64,000 bases of DNA from Angustibacter luteus. Its GTDB lineage: Bacteria > Actinomycetota > Actinomycetes > Actinomycetales > Angustibacteraceae. The position numbers and the translations under genes are program-made. The stretch covers positions 728,447 through 792,446 of the forward strand of contig NZ_BAABFP010000005.1 of the NCBI RefSeq assembly GCF_039541115.1, given 5' to 3'. Shown piece after piece: positions 59,468-64,000 of this stretch. Under the pieces are notes generated by a model. It had not been told where the DNA came from. It saw only the letters and a list, made by a program, of their open reading frames with translations, and did not search any database. Every line of letters starts with the position of its first letter. The first letter of the stretch is position 1.

Positions 59468-60451
59468 CTAGGGCTGCCGCCGCAGGGCGAAGGAGCCGCG
59501 GTCCTCGACCGAGCGCCAGTCCGCGTAGCTCTGCCCGCTCACCTGCTCGAGCAGGTCGATGTCGTCGGCGAAGGCGGGCAGCAGCGCGGCGCGCTCCCCG
59601 GGCTGCAGCCGCGGCCGCGGGGTGTGCGCGTCCCCGTGCAGCGCACGGATCAACGGCCGGCTCAGGTCGCGCCAGCGCTGGGGGTGGGTGAACGCGCCGA
59701 GGGTGGCCCCGGTCCGGACGGCGCGCCCCAGCAGGGCGGCCCGCGCCCCGGGGGTCACGTAGGGCCGCTGGTTGTCACGCGGCACCTGGGTCACGACCCC
59801 CGGTGTGATGCCGACGAAGGCGCTCACCCGGTCGAGCGTGGCGGCCGGCGCGTCGACGACGTCCCGGTACCGCAGCAGGAGGATCCGCTCCCGGTCCACC
59901 CGGGCGTGCAGGTCGGCCAGCTGACGGCCGTAGAGGCCGAGGTCGCGGTAGCGCCAGAAGGGCGCCCAGCCGACGTGGATGCGCTGCGGCTCACGGGCGA
60001 ACGCGGACAGGAAGTCCGGGTCCGGTTCCAGTCCGTCGGACCACAGGTGCATCCAGTTGGAGTACGCGCGGTCGATCGGGTCGCGGAGCACGACCACCAG
60101 GCGCACGTCAGGCAGCTCCTCGGCGATCCGCCGCCGGGCAGTCGGGCTCCACAGGTAGAACGGTGTGCTCTCACCCCGGACTGCACCCTCGGGGGCAGCC
60201 GCGAACAGTGCCTCGTAGTCGGCCCGGCGCCAGACCCACTCGCGGTTGCTGTGCGCGTCCCCGGGCCCGGTGTAGGTAGGCGGTGGCGCGTCGTCGCACA
60301 GGTAGTACTTGGGCTCCTTGAGGTGCGGGGCGGCCGGCGAGGTCAGGTGCACCTCGGGGTGCCGGGCCAGGGCGGCGTGCAGGGCGGAGGTGCCGGCCTT
60401 GGGGGCGCCGACCAGGAGGAAGTCCGGCTGCGGCGGGCGGGGCTGGCTCAC
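59468..60451 (-). CDS. Sulfotransferase
   Basis: A 327-aa PAPS-dependent sulfotransferase that adds a sulfate group to a carbohydrate or lipid. The 5'-phosphosulfate loop is FLLVGAPKAGTSALHAAL (residues about 11-28), and the 3'-phosphate-binding motif is LVVVLRDPIDRAYSNWMHLW near 117-136. Between these, ESTPFYLWSP and the Trp-rich DGLEPDPDFLSAFA surround the acceptor site. There is no transmembrane segment, unlike Golgi enzymes. GTG 60451 has TACGCT ending 7 nt upstream, so it is likely leaderless. The acceptor is unknown; mycobacterial Stf proteins of similar type sulfate trehalose or glycolipids. The convergent propeller gene lies 30 bp away. Confidence 0.9.
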   Translation of the reverse strand: MSQPRPPQPDFLLVGAPKAGTSALHAALARHPEVHLTSPAAPHLKEPKYYLCDDAPPPTYTGPGDAHSNREWVWRRADYEALFAAAPEGAVRGESTPFYLWSPTARRRIAEELPDVRLVVVLRDPIDRAYSNWMHLWSDGLEPDPDFLSAFAREPQRIHVGWAPFWRYRDLGLYGRQLADLHARVDRERILLLRYRDVVDAPAATLDRVSAFVGITPGVVTQVPRDNQRPYVTPGARAALLGRAVRTGATLGAFTHPQRWRDLSRPLIRALHGDAHTPRPRLQPGERAALLPAFADDIDLLEQVSGQSYADWRSVEDRGSFALRRQP

Positions 60452-60494
60452 CCTGGCGAGCGTATTGTCTAGTGCTGCAGGTGACTTCGGCTTC

Positions 60495-61289
60495 TCACGA
60501 TGCGGATACCGGAGCGGGCCGCAGCCACGTGAGGACGTCCTGGATCACCGTGTCCCAGTAGCCCCACTCGTGCTCGCCCGGCCGCAGGTCCGCCGTCACG
60601 TCGACGCCAGCACGCCGCGCCGCGTCCAGGAAGCGCTCGTTGTCCGGCAGCAGCCTGTCCTCGGTCCCACAGGTGACGTACAGCCGTGGCAGGGCCGCGC
60701 GGGCGTCGTCGTCCAGGCCATTCAGCCGGGTGAGCAGGTCGGCGTCCGTGCCGGTGACGTCCGCCCCCGCGAACACCGCGTCGTTGATGTCGGCGTGCAT
60801 CCCGCCGCCCCCGACCCAGGCCGCCAGGTCGAGCGCCCCGGACAGGCTCGCGGCAGCGGCGAACCGCTCCGGTGCGGTCAGCGCCCAGCGCATCGCGCCG
60901 TAGCCGCCCATCGAGAGCCCGGCGACGAACGTGTCCTCACGGCGGTCCGAGACGCGGAAGAACGCCTGCACCACCTCCGGCAGCTCCTCGGTGAGGAACG
61001 TCCAGTAGCGGCCGCCGTGCGCCTGGTCCTGGTAGAAGCTGCGCTGCACCTGCGGCATGACGACGGCGATGCCGTGCGCCGTCGCGTACCGCTCGATCGA
61101 CGTGTACCTGGTCCACGCGGTCGCGTCGTCACTGAGCCCGTGCAGCAGGTAGAGCACCGGGAACGGGCCACCCTGCGAGTCGGCGGCGTCGACCCCGATC
61201 TGGCTGGCGGCGTTCTGCGGCAGCACCACCGACATCGAGGTACCGACCTCCAGGACGTCGGACGAGAAGCTGCACTGGATGAGAGCCAT
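60495..61289 (-). CDS. Esterase of the D/antigen 85-like alpha/beta hydrolase family
   Basis: A 264-aa alpha/beta hydrolase. The nucleophile elbow is VAGLSMGGYGAMRW (Ser near residue 137), with the oxyanion region VLYLLHGLSDDATAW near 45-60 and the catalytic His near GEHEWGYWD at about 245. SASLSGALDLAAW and TCGTEDRLLPDNE (the Asp segment) complete the triad. This is the tributyrin esterase/S-formylglutathione hydrolase-like branch; the start of the chain, MALIQCSFSSDVLEVGTSM, is typical of it. There is no signal peptide. ATG 61289 is ten nt after the stop of the upstream dehydrogenase gene, so they form an operon. The natural substrate is unknown. Confidence 0.9.
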   Translation of the reverse strand: MALIQCSFSSDVLEVGTSMSVVLPQNAASQIGVDAADSQGGPFPVLYLLHGLSDDATAWTRYTSIERYATAHGIAVVMPQVQRSFYQDQAHGGRYWTFLTEELPEVVQAFFRVSDRREDTFVAGLSMGGYGAMRWALTAPERFAAAASLSGALDLAAWVGGGGMHADINDAVFAGADVTGTDADLLTRLNGLDDDARAALPRLYVTCGTEDRLLPDNERFLDAARRAGVDVTADLRPGEHEWGYWDTVIQDVLTWLRPAPVSAS

Positions 61290-61299
61290 GGTCGCCGCC

Positions 61300-62172
61300 T
61301 CAGCTCCGGTCGTACGCGCGGTAGGCGGCGGCGAGGTCCTCGTCGCCGTGGCCGGCCTCGACGACCTGACGCTGCAACCCGCGCAGCGCGTCGATCAGCG
61401 CCGGGTCCAGGCCGACGTCGCGGGCCGCCGCCGCGATCAGGTCCGCGTCCTTGAGGCCGCCGTCGATGCCGAACGACGGCGTGAAGTCGCGGGCGATCAT
61501 CGCCTTGCCCTTGAGCTGCACGTACGGCGCGTCCATCGCGCCGCCACCGATGGCTGCCAGGAACAGGGCCGGGTCCAGGCCCAGCTCGCGGGTGAGTGCC
61601 ACCGACTGGGCGATGCCACCGACGAGCGAGATGACGAACGCGTTGGCGGCGAGCTTGAGCCGCGACCCCTCCCCCGCGGCGCCGAGCCAGACGACGCGGG
61701 AGCCGACCGCGTCCAGCACCCGGCCGATCCGTTCCCGCACCTCGTCGGCGGCCCCGGAGGCCAGCACCACCAGGGCGCCCTGCTCCGCGGGCTGCTTGGT
61801 GCCGAGCACTGGTGCGTCCACATGCACGAGCCCGAGCTCGTCGCACACCCGGCCGAGCCGGTCCGCACCCTCGACGCCGACGGTGCTCATCTGCAGCAGC
61901 ACGGTGCCGGGAGCGAGCGCCGCACCGGCCTCACGGAGCACCCGCTCGACCGAGTCCGCGTCCCACAGCATCGTGACGACAATGTCGGCGCCCTCGACCG
62001 CGTCCGCGACACTCGCGCACACCTTCGCACCGTCAGCGGCCAGCGGCCGCGCTCGTTCCGGCGTCCGGTTCCAGACCCGGAGGTCGATCCCGGCGCGGGC
62101 GATGTTGCGCGCCATGCCCGCACCCATCGTGCCGGTTCCCAGCAGCGCCACGGCCTCGGTGTTCTCGCTCAT
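61300..62172 (-). CDS. NAD(P)-dependent beta-hydroxyacid dehydrogenase
   Basis: A 290-aa enzyme of the 6-phosphogluconate/3-hydroxyisobutyrate dehydrogenase family. The dinucleotide motif is VALLGTGTMGAGMARNIARAG (in part), with NRTPERARPL after strand 2 suggesting NADP. The catalytic lysine is in LKLAANAFVISLVGG. The DAPVLGTKQPAEQGALVVLASG stretch, which in relatives is DAPVSGG, is a strand next to the substrate. The substrate cannot be fixed, though relatives reduce or oxidise small hydroxyacids such as tartronate semialdehyde. ATG 62172 is preceded by AGGAG seven nt upstream. It is divergent from the methyltransferase gene (81 bp apart) and heads an operon with the esterase. Confidence 0.9.
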   Translation of the reverse strand: MSENTEAVALLGTGTMGAGMARNIARAGIDLRVWNRTPERARPLAADGAKVCASVADAVEGADIVVTMLWDADSVERVLREAGAALAPGTVLLQMSTVGVEGADRLGRVCDELGLVHVDAPVLGTKQPAEQGALVVLASGAADEVRERIGRVLDAVGSRVVWLGAAGEGSRLKLAANAFVISLVGGIAQSVALTRELGLDPALFLAAIGGGAMDAPYVQLKGKAMIARDFTPSFGIDGGLKDADLIAAAARDVGLDPALIDALRGLQRQVVEAGHGDEDLAAAYRAYDRS

Positions 62173-62253
62173 GGTCCACTCCTACCGGGTCCCGTGCCGT
62201 CGCGCACCCGCGGGGGTCTGGTCGTGGGGCCAGCGGAGTGGGACCGTCAGGGC

Positions 62254-63066
62254 ATGAGCGGCGACGACACGTACGTGTACCGCCAGTCCTGGGAACAGGA
62301 ACGAGCGCGGCTCGAAGGCCTGTCGGAGCAGTTCGACGCCGGGACGTTCCGCCACCTCCAGGACCTCGGCGTCACCGCAGGCTGGCGCTGCTGGGAGGTC
62401 GGGGCGGGGGGCGGCAGCGTCGCGACGTGGCTCGCGGACGTCGTCGGGCCGTCCGGGCACGTCCTGGTGACCGACATCGACACCCGATTCGTCGACGAGC
62501 TGGCGGACGACCACGTCGAGGTGCGCCGGCACGACGTCAGCGAGGACGACGTCCCGCACGCGGAGTTCGACCTGGTGCACGCGCGGGCGGTCCTCGAGCA
62601 CGTCCCGCAGCGCGAGCGCACGCTACGCCGGTTGGTGACGGCGCTGCGCCCCGGCGGTGTCCTGCTGCTGGAGGACGTGGTGTTCGGCGGCACCCACCTG
62701 GCGCTCGTCCAGCCCCTGTTCGTCCCCGCCGCCTCGGCCGGGGTCCTGTCCCGCGCGATGGCGGCGGTGGCCGGTGCGTTCCGGGCGGCCGGGGCCGACC
62801 CGGAGTACGGCCTGCTGCTGCCGGAGCGGCTCACGGACGCGGGCCTGGTGGACGTTCAGGCCGAGCTGAGCACCCTGCTCATCCGCGGCGGCAGCCTGGA
62901 CGCGCAGTTCTACCGGCTGAGCCTGGCCCAGCTGAGCGACCGGATGATCGCCTCCGGCCTGCTGGACCCCGTCGAGGCGTCGGCCCTGGACGAGATGCTG
63001 AGCGACCAGGACACGCACTGGCCGTCGATCGGCATGCTGAGCGCGTGGGGCCGACGGCCGGACTGA
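62254..63066 (+). CDS. Class I SAM-dependent methyltransferase
   Basis: A 270-aa methyltransferase. Motif I is CWEVGAGGGSVATWLADVVG at about residues 43-62, the acidic end of strand 2 is LVTDIDTRFVDEL, and motif IV is FDLVHARAVLEHVPQRERTL near 105-125. LRPGGVLLLEDVVFGG matches the post-motif strand. A C-terminal helical part (LLLPERLTDAGLVDV, ALDEMLSDQDTHWPSIGMLSAWG) is the likely substrate cap. It is of the UbiE/mycofactocin-like free-standing type; the substrate is unknown. ATG 62254 is chosen; an earlier in-frame region lies inside the divergent promoter. It converges on the PPOX gene with 9 bp between the stops. Confidence 0.88.
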   Translation: MSGDDTYVYRQSWEQERARLEGLSEQFDAGTFRHLQDLGVTAGWRCWEVGAGGGSVATWLADVVGPSGHVLVTDIDTRFVDELADDHVEVRRHDVSEDDVPHAEFDLVHARAVLEHVPQRERTLRRLVTALRPGGVLLLEDVVFGGTHLALVQPLFVPAASAGVLSRAMAAVAGAFRAAGADPEYGLLLPERLTDAGLVDVQAELSTLLIRGGSLDAQFYRLSLAQLSDRMIASGLLDPVEASALDEMLSDQDTHWPSIGMLSAWGRRPD

Positions 63067-63075
63067 ACCGGTCGG

Positions 63076-63498
63076 TCAGCTGGCCGTCCAACCGGTCCAC
63101 CGGTCGACGTCGACGACCAGCACCGGGCCGTCCGGCCGCTGCTCGACGTACTGCGGGTAGCGAGAGGCGAGCCGGTCGAGGGCGTCGCCGGCCTCGACGT
63201 CGTCCGGCGCCAGGACGCGCGCCCGACCGTCCGCCCGCACCCACCACAACGTCGTCCAGTCGTCTGCGTAGTGGTCCACGAGGAGCGCGACGGCCGGGTT
63301 GGCCGCGATGTTGGCGAGCCGGCGAAGGTCGTTGCTGCGCTTGGGCTTGTGGTCGACGGCGCTGACCACGCGGTCGCCGTCGACGGCGAAGACCAGGGGG
63401 ACGACGTGCGGTCGTCCCTGCGCGTCGACCGTGGCCAACCGCGCGACCCGGGCGTCGGCGAAGCGGGCACGGGCCTGCTCGCCGTCCAGCGTGCTCAC
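63076..63498 (-). CDS. PPOX-class F420-dependent/pyridoxamine oxidase-like protein
   Basis: A 140-aa split beta-barrel protein that binds F420 or a flavin. The conserved opening RFADARVARLATVDAQGRPH leads into VVPLVFAVDGDRVVSAVDHK and then RLANIAANPAVALLVDHYADDW and TTLWWVRADGRARVL, the signature of the TIGR03668/PPOX F420 group. The Lys/Arg-rich HKPKRSNDLRR probably contacts the cofactor phosphates. GTG 63498 overlaps the stop of the LLM oxidoreductase gene upstream by four bases, so it is cotranscribed with a likely F420 user, consistent with a shared cofactor. Its substrate is unknown. Confidence 0.88.
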   Translation of the reverse strand: MSTLDGEQARARFADARVARLATVDAQGRPHVVPLVFAVDGDRVVSAVDHKPKRSNDLRRLANIAANPAVALLVDHYADDWTTLWWVRADGRARVLAPDDVEAGDALDRLASRYPQYVEQRPDGPVLVVDVDRWTGWTAS

Positions 63499-64000
63499 GT
63501 GCCCTGGAGGTCGGCGATGGCGTCCTCCCAGGCGGCCAGCTCGCGCTCGACGGGACCGCGGCCGTTCGACGGCAACCAGTGCACCACCCGGCTCATCCCG
63601 GCCTTCTCGTACTCCTCCAGCACCTTCGGGTCGGCCGGCACACCCATCACCGAGACGGCGACCGGGCGGTCGGCCCGGGCCCACAGCTCACGGGACCGCT
63701 CGAGCACCTCGGGCCGGTGGTTCGGGAACCAGGCGTCGCCGAACGCCAGCACCCGGTCCAGCACGGTCGGTCCGAGGCCGCCGACCAGCACCGGCGGGTG
63801 CGGTCGCTGGGCCGGCTTCGGCCACGACCAGATCCGGTCGAAGTCGACGAACTCGCCGTGGTAGGTCGCCTCGTCCTGGGTCCAGATGGCCTTCATCGCC
63901 TCGACCCGCTCCTTGAGCACCGTCATCCGGCGACGCGGATCGGTGCCGTGGTTCTCCATCTCCTCGCGGTTCCACCCCGCACCGACTCCGAACTCAAGCC
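63495..64000 (-). CDS. LLM-class oxidoreductase, probably F420-dependent (5' end outside window)
   Basis: A partial gene whose start lies beyond the right edge. The last 168 or so codons are present: LEFGVGAGWNREEMENHGTD is the family motif G-x-G-W, followed by RMTVLKERVEAMKAIWTQDE, FDRIWSWPKPAQRPHPPVLVGGLGPTVL, and FGDAWFPNHRPEVL. These are typical of the luciferase-like monooxygenase (LLM) class in actinomycetes, in which the cofactor is usually F420. The coupled PPOX-type gene downstream (four-base overlap) supports that. The substrate cannot be told from this part. Its stop codon is at 63495. Confidence 0.9.
   Translation of the reverse strand, partial: LEFGVGAGWNREEMENHGTDPRRRMTVLKERVEAMKAIWTQDEATYHGEFVDFDRIWSWPKPAQRPHPPVLVGGLGPTVLDRVLAFGDAWFPNHRPEVLERSRELWARADRPVAVSVMGVPADPKVLEEYEKAGMSRVVHWLPSNGRGPVERELAAWEDAIADLQGT

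Overview
The window is a very G+C-rich chromosomal segment of an actinomycete (Actinomycetota). The evidence is the near-saturated G/C third codon positions, the many GTG starts, the frequent leaderless-type promoters, and lineage markers: a LigB-type ligase, DUF1206, DUF3516, DUF5709, PAC2, F420-type oxidoreductases, a type VII secretion-like substrate and MsiK-type sugar ABC transport without its own ATPase. The genus cannot be read from the sequence. Coding density is high, no gap over 300 bp lacks a feature, and I see no prophage, transposase or CRISPR array.

Layout. 0.1-12 kb: ATP-dependent ligase, thiosulfate sulfurtransferase with SufE, a secreted SGNH lipase, a divergent family A polymerase, a patatin lipase with an acyltransferase, DUF1206, and a RecQ helicase carrying a C-terminal phosphoribosyltransferase-like end. 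12-18 kb: lipoprotein, S41 peptidase divergent from a winged-helix regulator, MFS carrier, acyl-ACP desaturase under a perfect palindrome, ABC-F protein. 18-25.4 kb: the selenocysteine incorporation set (selA, selB and tRNA-Sec, with selC directly ahead of selB), interrupted by an SDR, a cysteine-free HesB-like protein and a repeat-bearing DUF4185 protein; selD is not here. 25-31 kb: aldo/keto reductase, cold-shock protein, serA, spermidine synthase-like protein, HxlR regulator, two tiny genes, PAC2 protein.

31.7-33.8 kb holds the most unusual item: a WXG100/EspC-like small protein followed by a 576-aa protein with a WXG-like N-terminus and a C-terminal domain that keeps the motif order of RelA/SpoT (p)ppGpp synthetases. 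I read it as a candidate type VII-exported nucleotide-pyrophosphokinase toxin. No immunity gene is evident beside it.

34-38 kb: FabG, App1-type phosphatase, flavin reductase, secreted M23-like protein. 38.1-47 kb: a compact N-acetylglucosamine/chitooligosaccharide operon on the minus strand (ROK repressor, binding protein, two permeases, GH3 hexosaminidase, ROK kinase, nagA, nagB) that takes imported sugar to fructose-6-phosphate. 47-64 kb: DUF3516 helicase, Tat-exported DUF1800/DUF1501 pair, GAF membrane protein, FAD amine oxidase-like protein, DHH phosphoesterase, Nudix, ECF sigma factor with SnoaL-like tail coupled to an HhH-GPD protein, sulfotransferase, esterase, dehydrogenase, methyltransferase, PPOX protein and a truncated LLM-class oxidoreductase at the right edge.

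A window-wide theme: more than twenty genes have an nAnnnT -10-like hexamer ending 6-8 nt before an ATG or GTG and no Shine-Dalgarno sequence, so they are probably translated from leaderless mRNAs. I used this to choose several start codons.
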